Positions 1-12,040 of a stretch of 64,000 nucleotides of DNA are shown one piece after another. The notes under the pieces are model-generated. The model had not been told where the DNA came from. It did not search any database and worked only from the letters and a program-made list of their open reading frames with translations. The first letter of the stretch is position 1, and the number at the start of each line of letters is the position of its first letter. A program made the position numbers and the translations under genes. This DNA is from Acarospora socialis (Eukaryota; Ascomycota; Lecanoromycetes; Acarosporales; Acarosporaceae): positions 2,790,001-2,854,000 of the forward strand of contig JAMYGW020000003.1 in assembly GCA_025617375.2 (NCBI GenBank). Reading direction: 5' to 3'.

Positions 1-140
1 TTATCTTTTTTTCTTTCTCATCTTCATCTTTCTCATCTTTCTTGTCTTTCTTATTCTCATTGTTCATGTTTTTTTCATCTTTGTTCTTAGTTTCTTTCTC
101 ATGTTGTTCATTCTTTCTCTCATCATTCTTATTCATTTTC
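1..140. repeat. pyrimidine-rich low-complexity tract at window edge
   Basis: The plus strand is almost purely C/T with a TTTCT/TCATC periodicity. Read on the minus strand it is open from an ATG at 136 to the window edge (45 codons) and would encode a very Lys/Glu/Asp/Asn-rich peptide. It may be the start or middle of a charged low-complexity protein that continues outside the window, or a simple repeat. Confidence 0.5.
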
Positions 141-1681
141 TTATACACTTTCAATTCAGAATACTTCTCTACAAAAGTACATGATTGAACTAAAGTAGAA
201 TCAATTATCACAGATATACATGACTTTTTTATTTTTACTATCTCAAGTAAAATTGAAAACAAGATATATGATCTTCATTGATAAGCTGCCACATATAGAA
301 AGTGTAAACAGACAGTTGCATTGTCTGTTTGTTTATCAATACAAGTTTATGTTTTATTTCAAGTCACTCTGAATCAATAATTCACTATAACACTGCACTT
401 AATTTTCAAGAATTCATTAAGATTGTTTTCTTTGACCAAAACAGATTAGAATGAGATTGACACTATAATTAAATCTATGCATACATATTGTATTCTGATA
501 GTTATAGAAAATCAATGTTGATTATGCTGAAACATATCACAAGTGACATCACAGAAAATGTACAGCAAAATTAAATACTCTGTATATATTCAAAAGCTAT
601 ATTATGTATCAATAGTCTTTTTAAAATGCAAGCATTCTGCCTCTGTTTCTATTTATATCTTGTTGAATGTAGTAAGAATTTGTTGAAGTTCAATAATTAC
701 ACTCTCTGTTTTTTTCAATACAAATATTACAGCATTTCAGATGTTTTGATAGAATACAATTTTCTGTCTCAACTGTTCATTCTTTTAAGTTAACTGCTTG
801 ATTTTTTCTGATAATAATGAAATGAACTGATTTATTGCAGCTTGCAGACATCTTAACTTTTCTTTAAGATTCACAGATGAGTTTTGCTTGTCATTGATTT
901 CAGTTTTTGACTTGAAAAAAGCTAAGAAGTCATTAAAGTCAAAGACTGTTTTCTGAGCTTTGTGAAATCTTAAATATAGACAATTCATAATGTTTAATTT
1001 GTCTGATTTGTTTCTAAAATTTGAAAACTATTATTTTATAAGTTTTATTGTCTTAATCTACCTAGCTGCAGCTGAAACAGTTGAGTGATTGAGAAACAGC
1101 TAAATATAACTGCTGTTTGAGCTTCAATCTGAGAAATAGTTGCTATTAAATTAAGATTCATTATACTCTTTATTTATCTTTTATAACATCTTCATCATAC
1201 AATTCACACTTTCAATCATCACAGAACACTGACTATAGTCTGTAAAATAGAATGTTCATGATTACTGAAAGAAATTGTAAAGCATTTATAAGATAGACAT
1301 CATGTGCAAAATTTCTTTCTACTTTGTTTACTCTCAGTGAAGATGATTCAACATCAAATGACAACAATAAGAGAGATATTCTTTCTGAAACATTGCATTC
1401 AATTATTAAGTAAGATTATATCAAGCAGAAAATAATTAAACTGAAAAGATAAAAAGATCTACAGAGTATTGAGTGACTTTTGAAAGAGAATGTTGCATTA
1501 AGACAGCAAATACTATTTTATGAAAGAGTTTAATACAGATTCATGAACATACTACATGAAATTTACAATGACATGATTTTAATTCAGTGAGCTCTTAAAG
1601 TAAATAAGAAAAAACAAGAAGCAGTAAAACAAGATTGATTAACATACTGAAAACTCTCTGATAATAAGTTTTGAGATATTA
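141..1681. other. AT-rich sequence with no identifiable element
   Basis: No gene is called. A short Lys/Gln-rich, coiled-coil-like coding trace runs on the plus strand at about 1,440-1,620, and there is a 67-codon minus frame at 785-988 with no family I recognise. It is probably decayed repeat sequence. Confidence 0.4.
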
Positions 1682-1976
1682 TGTTTTAAAGTAGTTAAAG
1701 ATTGATATTATGATAAAGAAATTTGACTTATTGATATAAAGATTGCAATGCACATAATAGTACTCTTAGCTGATATCTTGAAGTTTATGATCATTTTTGT
1801 AAGACAATGATTCTGTCTATATACTATAAGATTGTCTTGCTTTTCATACTCACTATAGAGTATATAGAGCTGTAGATCTACTATAAAACTATTGTTTCAC
1901 TGTGCTTGTCATTGAGTTTATTGAGTTCATAGAGCTTATTGTTTTTATATATATCTATTATGTTGACTTCTTAACA
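1682..1976. mobile_element. LTR-like fossil related to the 36-kb solo LTR
   Basis: The stretch around 1,726-1,770 is closely similar to 36,112-36,165 (the shared core includes TTGACTTATTGATATAAAG) and more distantly to the 331-bp LTRs at 11,212 and 17,073. It can be delimited by TG at 1,682 and CA at 1,976, but I see no convincing target duplication, so the ends are provisional. It is an old, isolated LTR remnant of the same Gypsy lineage. Confidence 0.45.
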
Positions 1977-2257
1977 GATCTCTCATCAGTTCTAGATTAG
2001 TTTAGATATGACTGTAACATGAAATAAGTAAGTTATAAGATAGCACAGAATTGAATTTATTAATACATATAAATTAATCATTGATTTAAAGATTTATTTG
2101 TTCACTTTCTGTTGAGATAAAATACTGCTGATTGCTTCTTTGAAGATATGTGATCACTGAACTATATCATCAATGTGTTCTTCAATTTTTAAGATAGCTT
2201 TATCACAATGTCAGACTTGCATAGCTTAAAGAAAAAAGATAATCATACTTTCTATCT

Positions 2258-2447
2258 TGTATTGTGCTAACAGTATCATTAGTAATAATTTTTGAAAGTA
2301 CTTAAACAAGTCAACTTACTTCTCTTGAAGAACTGATATCTGTTGTTTATTCTGTATTGTGTTAATAGTATTATCAGTAATAGCTTTTGAAAAGCACTTA
2401 AACAAGTTAACTTACTTTTCTTGAAGAACTGATATCTGTTGTTTTAA
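2258..2447. repeat. 95-bp tandem duplication
   Basis: Two adjacent units, 2,258-2,352 and 2,353-2,447, are clearly alike. Both contain the 3' segment CTTGAAGAACTGATATCTGT, and the differences I noticed in the aligned parts are mainly transitions. Read on the minus strand each unit carries the same coiled-coil-like stretch (core QQISVLQEK). The duplication therefore appears to predate most of the mutation of the region. Confidence 0.75.
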
Positions 2448-3872
2448 ATTGTTTAATTTATTCATTATCTCTGTTTACATTTATTGCTTTTCACAACTGA
2501 GCTGATGCTGTATAAGATTCACTGCAGTTTCTTAATTATCTTTGTCTATTGTTAAAAACAGATTGACAAAATATACAGAGAGAACTAACAGTTTGTGTTG
2601 CTTTTTGATAGAAAATCATCAAGATGCTGATTGTTATTTATTGACTGATGAAGTGTTTCATTCAGTAAAATTGAAAATTACTGTCAAAAATTCATGACAG
2701 ACTCTTTAACATCATTTAATGTGATGTTTTGAGCTGATTAATATAGAAGTGTTTGAGATGAAGCTGTTGTATAATTTAATATGTTAATTGACAGAATAGA
2801 GTTCTGCAAATTGACAATGCTGTTGTTGAAATATTTGATCAGAAACTTCTTGAATTGACTTTAAGATGTAATTGAATCAGTTTGTGTTGATTAATTTGTA
2901 CTTGTTTGTCAAAACAATTTGTTTGATCTGATTAAAAACATAATATTATGTGTAATGATTCAGTGTTGTTTCTGAAAATTATCTTTATACTCATTATCTG
3001 TTACTCTCACACATTACTATCACTTGCTGCTGACTTATTTTTGAAGTTATTATTGCTTCTTCAAGTTTTACTCTATACAATGAAGTGTCAAAATAGATGC
3101 TAATCTCTTAAGTGACTGTTTCAAGCTTTCTTTTTCAACACTCAATAACTCATTTGCAGTCTTAAATGATTCTATAAATTCTTTTCATAAACTTTGCTTA
3201 CAGTCTTCTGATAGATAATGAAACTATTTAAATATAAATTGAGAGTGTTTCAGAAATGATACTATTGTGAAATAATCTTTTAAGAATAAAAGACAAGCTA
3301 TATAAGCAGAGTTTCATGAGCAGCTATTCTTTTTACTGTCAAATGAGAAACAGAGATGTTTATGATGTAATTGCTACTCACTCAATACATCTTGTTGAGC
3401 AATGATCTCAATTTTTATATACATTTTTGAGCAACTTCAGAGTGTCAAGTGCATTCTTATTAAACAGTAAAGTCTTAAGATCAGAGCATAATATGTATAA
3501 AGATACATTGTGTCTTTGTAACTAAGTGTTATCATTTTCTTTAAGAAAAAGTTCAAACAGTCATGATGCAGATTAAGTAAATAGAATAGAGTTCTGCTTC
3601 AGCTTCACAGTAATGAGTTTAAATTGTATGATGATATTAAACTTCTAGTATGATGTGTAGTTTATAGTGACAAAGTTAATGCATAAATATATGTATTTGT
3701 TGATTAATAACTCATAACTTAAAAGATTTACTCTGTACTATTCATTCATTAAAGCATGCAGTTGTCAATTTAATGACTCTTTCAACAAGTGAACAACAAG
3801 ATCAATATAATCATTTCTTCAATCACAACTGATTCTCATATTTGAATTCTTCAATTTCAACTGATACAGTCT

Positions 3873-4193
3873 TCAAGATCTTTTGAATTGTCTTTTTAAT
3901 TTTAAAGACTCAATTTCAGTTTCACTATCACTTAAAATGTTGAACTCATCATCATTCAAGTCTGTCACTACTGATAAATTATCTTCAGATATATAGTTCT
4001 TGACTAAATTTGTCACTTGTTGCTCAGATTTCAGATCAATTTTTTGCAGTTTGACTTCTCTTTTAATAACATGATTTGAAGTGATACACAAGATCTTGTG
4101 ATGCTCATTCATTAAATTTATCTTTTTCTGATTAATTTCAGTGACTCTGAGAGCATTCTTTCTTTGTTTGTTTAACAATGAATTGTGTGTCAA
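3873..4193 (-). pseudogene. unrecognised 106-codon frame in decayed repeat
   Basis: This is an open minus-strand frame. The N-terminal two thirds are Lys/Asn/Gln-rich, followed by an acidic segment (SEDNLSVVTDLNDDEF) and a basic end. Coding-like reading continues upstream on the same strand but with many interruptions, so this is probably a surviving window of a larger dead gene rather than a complete small protein. No family is recognised. Confidence 0.3.
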
Positions 4194-5572
4194 GACACTG
4201 AGTTAAATGTTGAGATTGTCTGCAGTCACATTAGTTTTTATATTGTCACTTAATCTTCAATAATTATTTATGACTTCATAATTCTTCTGTATTAAGATTG
4301 AGACAGTGTTTCTCTTGTTCAGTTCTTGTTATAAATGCAGATTTGAGACAGTAAAAATATTAATCTCATTAACAAAAATATAATATTGCTCAGAAAGTTC
4401 TGAAGAGTTGTTAACATCATTGTTGAGTTAAACTCTTTTTTCTGTCAAGATCAGCATTCTGTTTCTCTTAGTCAGCTTTTTTTGCAACTGATAATTTAAT
4501 GCTGTAAGATCAAGAACTTAACTGATTAAAGACTGATATTGTACTCAAACTGATTGATAGACTTGAGTATATTCACAATGTTTTTGCTGCTCAATTAAGA
4601 AATCATTCTGACAAGTTAGTTAATCTTGATGTTGTTTATACACTGACTTTTAAGTCTTGAACAACTTTCAAAAGACTGCTTGTAAATTAGTTATTATTTA
4701 ATTCAGTCTCTTCTCAAACTTTATGTTATTCTGATCTGCAGTTTAAAGTTAAATTAAAATGTCATTGTATGAATCTGATCTACAAAGAACAATACAAAAA
4801 ATTCTTAAGCACAGTAGTGAGACTTCTGAAACAGAGTTATTAGTTATAATTATAAATTCATGATTTAACTACTTACTTAACTGACATTCTTCATGTTTCT
4901 TGAGATCATGCTGTTCAGATATGAAGTAAAGAAAGAGTAAGAAATTTGCTCAATGATGTTTAAAGAGCACTTGAAAGAACTATGATGAGTTTAAATAATC
5001 AATTTCTTTGTCTTGAGAAGACACTCTGAGAATAATTCATCTCTTTTTATTTTGTCAATGAATTTAAAAACAACAATCATATAACAGACAGAAGAGTTTT
5101 TCAACAAAGTAATTTACAAGATTACATTTAAAGTCTCTGGTCATTTTTGATCTGATTTGAATTTGTGATTAAAAGTAACAATGATTATACTGTATACTAA
5201 AAGAAATGTGAAAAAGAGATCAACAAGCTCAATGTTATCTTTCTAGAATAATGTGAAAGTCTCAGCAGAAAAAAACTCTTGTTAACTTTTTATTACATGC
5301 ATCAATGATAAGAAGTCAGTATATTTATGAGATTCATTTATTTCAGAAATCTGAGAGTACAGTCATTGATGATGTAAATAATCTACAAGTTGTCAAATCA
5401 GACTTCAGACTCATAGTAGAGCTTTGTGATCATAGAAGAAAGAGTTGTACTTAAATGCTGACTTAATTGTGTTACATTGCAGATATTTATCTGTATTGAA
5501 CACTTATATAACTTAATAGATTGTGAGCAGTTCTTTAGCTTTCAACTTGATTATCTGTTAATACTCATTATC

Positions 5573-5967
5573 ATTAAAGTGATCATCAAATCAATCTAAC
5601 TCTGATCTAACTTAATCTGACTCTGATCTGATCTGTGAGTCAGATTAAAATTTCAAGACTGACTTAATCTGACTTACAGATCAGATCAGAACTTCTGACT
5701 TGAATTGATTCACAAATCAATATATATACTATATTTAGCTCTAGAGTCTCATTTTAAGTCTCATTTTGAGTTTTAATCTGAAGTTTTTGTTAGAAATATG
5801 TGTTAGATTTACTATATTTAATATGTGTAAGTTGTCAAAACTAACTCAACACAACTCTGACCTGACTCACAGATTGAGTCAGAGTCACAAATCTAGATCT
5901 GACTTGATCTGCAGATTAAGTTGAGTCAGAAATTTTTGACTTAATCTGACTCAACAATCACTTTAAT
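5573..5967. mobile_element. possible MITE with subterminal palindromes
   Basis: The ends form a short inverted repeat: ATTAAAGTGAT at 5,573-5,583 and its reverse complement at 5,957-5,967. A 4-bp direct TATC flanks both sides. Inside, TCTGACTC-like words recur in both orientations, including an exact 10-bp inverted pair at 5,614-5,623 and 5,637-5,646. There is no coding capacity. The size (395 bp) and structure fit a non-autonomous DNA transposon, but only one copy is visible here. Confidence 0.4.
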
Positions 5968-7797
5968 TATCATTAATGCAAACAGATGAGACTCAGAGTT
6001 ACTTAACTATACTTAAGTAATACTTAATAAAGTTTTGATAGAGAAGACAGTCATATATATCAATATGATATGCTTAAGTAAAGATGAAATCATCATATCA
6101 GTATTAAACTCTGTTTTTGAGTCATCACAAATGATAAGATTAAAAAGTAAAGATAATTATCAATACAGAATCAGCTGCATATGCACAGTGTTTAGTGTTT
6201 GCACTTTATATTAAAATAAATAATTCTTTTAGTTCACTGTGAAGCTGAACTTACTTGATTATTCATAGTGAGTTTTATTATTCAATCATCTTCAATGTAA
6301 TTGAATGCAAACAAGCTAACTATGTAAACTGATAGCACTGTAGTCAGTCATAATGAACTTTGCTGCTTTGAACTGCACTTTGTAGTCTTTTATTGCTTTG
6401 TAAACTCAATCAGCTAATATTTCTGATCTGTGTCTACACATATATGCACTTTCATATCTATATCTCTCTTCTTCTTTTCACTGAGATGTGTTGATGTTTC
6501 TTTTATGCTTTTAATTGTGCATCTTTCTCACTGAGATCATTATGTCTTAATTTATTACACATACTTCTTTCACTTCACAGACACATTTCTGATCTCATTG
6601 TCTGCTATGTTTTTTTCTTTGCTGATCTTAGACTTTCTTTCTTGTTCAGTATAACTCAAGTCTTTGTACACTTATTGATGTATCTTCATTATCAATCTTC
6701 TGTCACTTTCACAGAATTTGTTTTTTGATGTTTTATTTAATAGTTTTCTGAAAGTGAATCTCATTTTTACTGACAGCTTCTTTCAGATAGATCAATTACT
6801 GCAAGTTTAATGAAGAAGCAAGATTGTCTATTGAATTAAATAAAATATTTTTAATTCAAAACTGTTCAGAATCTTCAGATGATAGAAAAGTTGATAGAGT
6901 TATTTAATACTTAAGTTTTAAGAGCAAATCATCAAAGTTTGAAAGTTCATCATTAGCACAAGATAAATCATCACAGTCAGAAGACTTAAATAAAACAGTG
7001 TCATTTTTGCAGAAGATTAGACAGAAAATTGTAAGACTTTGTGCTAGATAGAAATAAAGTTAACTGACACTGTCAATTGCAATAAAAGAAAATAAGTTCT
7101 ATATATAAAAACTTCAGCTGATTTCTTAATTAAGACATTGTGATGATAGTTTTCAAAGTTAAAGATGTGTTGAATTTAGAACTGATCAACTAAATAGAAC
7201 TTTCACTATCTTATGTTTAGAAAAGAACTCTACATTTTAACTTTAAATATCAGCATTCTTTCAAGATCTTTGTCTTTCTCTTTGTACAAGCTCACTATAC
7301 ACTATTCACTGTTCATGAATTCAATTAAAATCTATTTAATTGTCATCAGTGATATCAATGATCATTCTAATGATATATCACACAATTATAAACTAATTTG
7401 ACAGTACAAATTCAGACAGTTTAAAGCTTGCATTCATGCTCTTGTTGATGTATTAAGTACTGATTGATTTATCAGACTTAGAGAACTTAAAGTTAACAGA
7501 TGTTTGCTTGAAAAATATATGAACATACTTATTGAGTTGCACAAAAGAGCATGAGATACTGAGAAAGTTTCTCTGTATAATAGCATTATTTCTTTTATGA
7601 TATTAATCATATTCAACTTCAAGTTATTATTTTAGAAATATAGTTGAGACTTTTGATGCATTGTAACTTTTATATCAATAAATACAAGTTTTAGTTCTTA
7701 AATGTGAATAATTCTTAGTGAGATCAAATCATAGAGATTATAAACTGTCAATAGATCATATTTTAACATTATCACAATACAGTGCTGTCTAAATACA
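5968..7797. other. AT-rich sequence with decayed coding traces
   Basis: No gene is called. Around 7,400-7,700 the plus strand reads as a hydrophobic, Leu-rich protein-like stretch in several short pieces, with no family recognised. The rest shows no structure I can name. Confidence 0.3.
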
Positions 7798-8165
7798 AGT
7801 TTGCAAATATCTCTATAATGTGTGTGCCATTAGTTGAACATGCTGTTTTTAGATGTCACAATGCTGTACTGCTTGCTCACAGTGCTAACATAACTAGCAG
7901 AAGTCAGATAATGTCAATATGAGTGAGCAGTGCTGACATAAGCAAGCAGTGCTATTAGAGAAAAAGCAGTGCTGACATGAGCAAGCAGTGCTTACTCATT
8001 ACTCAACAGTGCTGCTCTCATTTCTCAGAAAGAACAAGCAGAAAGAAGCAGTGCTAACATGAGTGAACAGTCTTACTCAAGCTCACAATCAACAGTGCTG
8101 CTCACAAATGATTGTGCTGCTTGTGCTCAATATAATGCTCTTGTTAGTTTTTGACAGTGCTGACT
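7798..8165. repeat. degenerate AGCAGTGCT tandem/interspersed array
   Basis: About ten to twelve copies of the core CAGTGCT occur here, several as AGCAGTGCT, often followed by a spacer resembling GACATGAGCAA. Spacing varies from about 15 to 50 bp, so it is not a clean satellite. The units are strongly biased to one orientation. The spacers are not unique, equal-length sequences, so it is not a CRISPR-like array. Confidence 0.65.
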
Positions 8166-8455
8166 CAACAATTAAAACTTCATACTTTTGCAGAAATGCT
8201 GTTTATTTTAAAGAAGTGTATATCTATAAAGTATATTATCTTATCACTACAATATTTCTTCATTAAATTCTTCTAGATTAAATGTTATAAAATGAACTTT
8301 CTTTCTGTTTTCTTTAATAATTTTTCTTTATTTGTCTTCTTTTCTTTGAATATTCTTTCTGTTCACATCAATAACTCTTTTTTGTTTGTCTTTCTTTTTC
8401 TGAGTATCTTCATCATCATATATTTTAGATCTCTTTTCAGATGTATTTGAGTAGC

Positions 8456-8953
8456 AGTTTAAGTAACAAACATCTCATGTTCAACAGTGAATAAAAGCTT
8501 ATCATAACATTCTTTTTGCAGAAAGTGATATTCATTTTTCAGTGAGAGTTTCATGTCTTTTGACATAAGCTCTTGAGTAATTATCTCTATCTCTTTTTGA
8601 TTAAAGTTGACAGTTTGTGAAATATTATTTACATAAAACACTACTGACTCTTCTTTCTTTAATACTGTGTTGTGTGCATAATCTGAAGATAACACTGCTT
8701 CTTAATTTTAATGTTACTGTTAGTATCAGAGTTCAAAAAGAAAAATACAGTCATAATTTTTATTTGCTGTTTTTCAGAATCAGAAGAATCTTCACTTTCA
8801 TTATGAATTATTTCATCTCTGATCTCACTTTGTAAGTTTACATCTGTTTTCTCTCTTAAAGCAAAGTTATGCTCAGTTGTGATAAAAGATACATGAGATG
8901 ATGATGACTTCTTTGAACTTGAATATTTTGACAACTGTGCTTCAAAAAAAAAC
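8456..8953 (-). pseudogene. unrecognised Ser/Glu-rich coding remnant next to outer Gypsy
   Basis: The minus strand is open for nearly 100 codons from the Gypsy target duplication at 8,949-8,953 down to 8,659, giving a Ser-rich then acidic polypeptide. A second, overlapping 78-codon frame (8,459-8,695) is Lys/Glu-rich. The outer Gypsy element seems to have landed at or near the 5' side of this sequence. Whether the reading continues on the far side of the element (22,137 onward) is not clear. No family is recognised. Confidence 0.3.
8949..8953. repeat. target-site duplication, outer Gypsy (left)
   Basis: AAAAC lies directly before the TG of the left LTR and is repeated exactly at 22,132-22,136. 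Confidence 0.85.
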
Positions 8954-9114
8954 TGTTATATGCACAATGTGTGAAGTGAAAGAAGAATGATATTTTCTAA
9001 GCTATGAAATCAGCTAGATATAGATGAGAGATAAACTTCATAGCAAGATGAATCACAATGTGACATCAGCAACAGCAAGATAAGAAAGACATGTCTGCTG
9101 AAAAGTCTGTAACA
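8954..9114 (-). repeat. 3' LTR of outer Gypsy element (161 bp)
   Basis: It begins TGTTATATGC and ends TGTAACA on the plus strand. It aligns along its whole length with 21,971-22,131. It is the 3' LTR because the element is coded on the minus strand. Confidence 0.85.
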
Positions 9115-11206
9115 GTCTGTCAGCAAAGCAAATAAGATGATGTTTCATCATTATATTAATATAGATCTTTCTTCTCAAATTCTTCTACAACAAGATCACT
9201 TTTCTATTTGCTTTATTGTCACATTCAAACTTTTTTACTAACTGTCTTGTGTTTTCAAGATTCTTAGTGTTGATTCAGCTGTTGTATTCAGAGCTGTATT
9301 TTACTTAGTGTATCAAGTATTTTGTGATATAGTCACAGTCTTTTCAATACATTTGTTTACATAGTAAACATTCAAGTTTTCATTCAGAAGCATTGAGTGA
9401 CATGATAATGATGTCTGAATAATCAGATTGAGAATGTCAATATGAGTCATTCTTAAGTTGTGAGACAGATTGTAGATGAGCAATTAATATAACATTGTGA
9501 ATTTTTCACATGACAGATAGATTAAGTTGATATGTCAATCTTTCTATTCATTCTTTGACACATAATGATTCAACAAACTGTTGCTCAAGCTTCTTATTCT
9601 GATCAATGAAACTGAGTAAGATATAGTTGCAGTGAAGTTATATATTGATCATCTTGTCTGATTGAAAGAATTGTGATGTGTAAGTCTTATTGTAGTATTT
9701 CTTCATGTGCATAGCAGCAAATGCAATAACATCTTTGATGTCAATGTGAACAGATTTGTATTGGTTCATGATGACTAGTTTGATACATTTCAACAACTTT
9801 ACTGAGTTAACAACACTGACAGTAAGAAGAGATCATTTCAATGTGGTAGATGAGACAGATGTCTTGACAACATCAATAACATTGAGTTTGTTGATTTGTA
9901 AGAGATCAAGAATCTCACATGTGCAAAAATCAAAGAGATTCTGATTCAGGCTGAGATTCATAAAACTATACTTAGTGAAGTTATTTAAGACTGTCTGTAG
10001 ACATGATAAGATGATTAATTATTTATTTGACTGTTTTAGTGTGATGAGTCAGTGACATAAGACAACTTCTGCAACTTAATTAGTAGTCTTGAAACTGCTG
10101 TCAGTCTGTGAATGATAAGTCATTAAAAACATCAAGTCAATGTGTAACTGTCTGAACAGGTCTTTTCATAAGACTGCTGTGAATTTGTGATCTTGATTGA
10201 AGAGAATGATCTGTGATAAATCTCAATTCAGTAAGATGAGTCAGTTCAATAGTTATATTGTTCATTCTTTCACAGTCATGATCTTTTGTTCTGATATAAA
10301 GATGACTGTTTTGCTGAACTTATTTGTGACTGAAAGAATAGTGTTATATTCTTCAGGTGATGTGAGTAAGACAAGAATGAAGTCAATAATAATAATGTAA
10401 AATGATCATGAAGATGTAAGTATGAATTGCATTGATCTGTAAGAACAATGCTGTGATGTTTGCATTAGTTGATATTGAGAACAATGACATATATATTTGT
10501 GAAGATGCTTTGATAAATCAGATAAATATAAACTGTTTATAAGTTTTTCATGTGTTCAGACATAATCTGAATGTCTCATAGAGTCATGAATCAGACTGAA
10601 GACTTCTTCATACAAGTATGTAGATATGCATAGTTGGTGACTCTTTTCTATATTCTTATAGTAAATGAGGTCTCATATGTGTACATAGAGTAATGTGACT
10701 GCATTCAACACTGTTGTAGTATTGAGAGTGTTGTTTTGATTGATCATGTTGACAATTTGCTGTCAGTGAGATTCAATGACATAATTGTGAAGTATACATT
10801 GATGAAATTTGAGTGACATTTCAACAAAACTATTCACAAGAGTAGATACAACAAAGATATGTAAGATATCAAGATCTGATTTGTTCAATTCTGATTAATA
10901 TTCATGACTAGTTAGATGTGATAAAGTGTCAGAAATGATGTTGATCTTCTTAGATTTATAGTGAACATTTAGTTGAAAGTGCTGCAAGTATTTGAATGTG
11001 CATATCAGATGTAGATTTAGCTTTTCAATGTTGATGATGTTGAGATTTGATTGACAAACTATGAATACTGCAGCAAAGTGATCAGTGTAAATGATTGTTG
11101 TATATTTCATCATCTCTATCATATGACAAACTTTCTTGATCACTCAGACAATATCTACAACTTTAAGTTTTATAGATCAGTATCTGATTTTGATGTCAGA
11201 AAGAAA

Positions 11207-11211
11207 ACAAC
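11207..11211. repeat. target-site duplication, inner Gypsy
   Basis: ACAAC precedes the left inner LTR and recurs at 17,404-17,408 after the right LTR. The duplication fixes the insertion point inside the outer element's RNase H region. Confidence 0.85.
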
Positions 11212-11542
11212 TGTAATGTCTTAATCTGAGATTTCTTGAGTATGTAAAACTAAGAGTTTTATACTTATTGATATAACAGCTGCTCTGAAACAGTTCTGAT
11301 CTTTAACTCTTAGATGATTACTGAAGTTGAACACAACCATTTTCATAAAAAAAACAATTCTACTATATAGAATCAGCATATCTTGCACACTCAGCACACT
11401 CTTGTGCTCATTGTTTCAATAGTGTTCTTCAGTACTATTGCACACTTTGTTAAGCTTTGTGCTTGTCATCTCATACTCTTATATACACTTCTCTGATAGT
11501 ATATTCAGAACTGTTTATACTTTTTTTGATATGATCATAACA
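11212..11542 (-). repeat. 3' LTR of inner Gypsy element (331 bp)
   Basis: It starts TGTAATG and ends ATAACA on the plus strand. It is collinear with 17,073-17,403 and identical in length. Confidence 0.88.
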
Positions 11543-11609
11543 TCATTCTTCTCTTTTTAGACATCTAATTTCTAGTGTTTATTTAAGTGAAAATATATAT
11601 TTTAATTGT

Positions 11610-12040
11610 CATTCATCACTCAGAATGCTTGATAAATTTAAAAATTGTCTTGTGCTTGCAAAAATCATCACTCAGTGTGATGTCATTTCTTCTTTTGTCT
11701 ATAAGCATTGTTGTCACTGTGACATTCTCTGTGTCTGAATGACAAGTATTTTAAAATGTGTTAAGTATATTCATCATGATTGTTTCTGCATTTCAGTATC
11801 TCTTGAGTTGCTGAACTGAGTTCATGAAAAACTTGAGTTGCAGCTTGATGAGATCAAGACTGAACACACTGCTCAGCTTGAAATTCTTTAAAATTTAAAT
11901 TTCAGAATTCTGCATCTTCATATGACAATAAAACAGAATAAATCTTGAATCTTTCAAAAGATTCAGTGTGTTGCTGCTGAGCTTGACAGTGATAATGATA
12001 AAATAAAGAATGAAACAAATTCTTCTGCTGATTGAAACAT
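11610..12040 (+). pseudogene. antisense Cys-cluster/coiled-coil frame in inner Gypsy
   Basis: Downstream of integrase and opposite to gag-pol, the plus strand shows a coding trace. It has an N-terminal segment with clustered cysteines, a Leu/Glu-rich coiled-coil middle and an acidic end (LDSDND). The equivalent frame exists in the third Gypsy element on the strand opposite to its gag-pol. From memory, such antisense zinc-cluster-like frames recur in Pezizomycotina repeats. The frame is fossil and broken. Confidence 0.5.

Larger units (their letters stand above)
1977..5572 (-). other. decayed coiled-coil-rich coding sequence, family unknown
   Basis: No intact gene is present. Minus-strand frames over much of this stretch read as Gln/Leu/Lys/Glu-rich, heptad-like segments, separated by stops. 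The longest clean piece is 3,873-4,193 (106 codons), Lys-rich at first and then acidic with a Ser/Asp/Glu tail. The region also contains a 95-bp tandem duplication. It could be one large decayed protein gene of a mobile element or a mutated host gene family. I do not recognise the family. Confidence 0.35.

Noticed and set aside
7798-8165. CRISPR-like array
   Set aside because: The cores are short and degenerate, the spacing is irregular and spacers are not unique units. The genome is eukaryotic.
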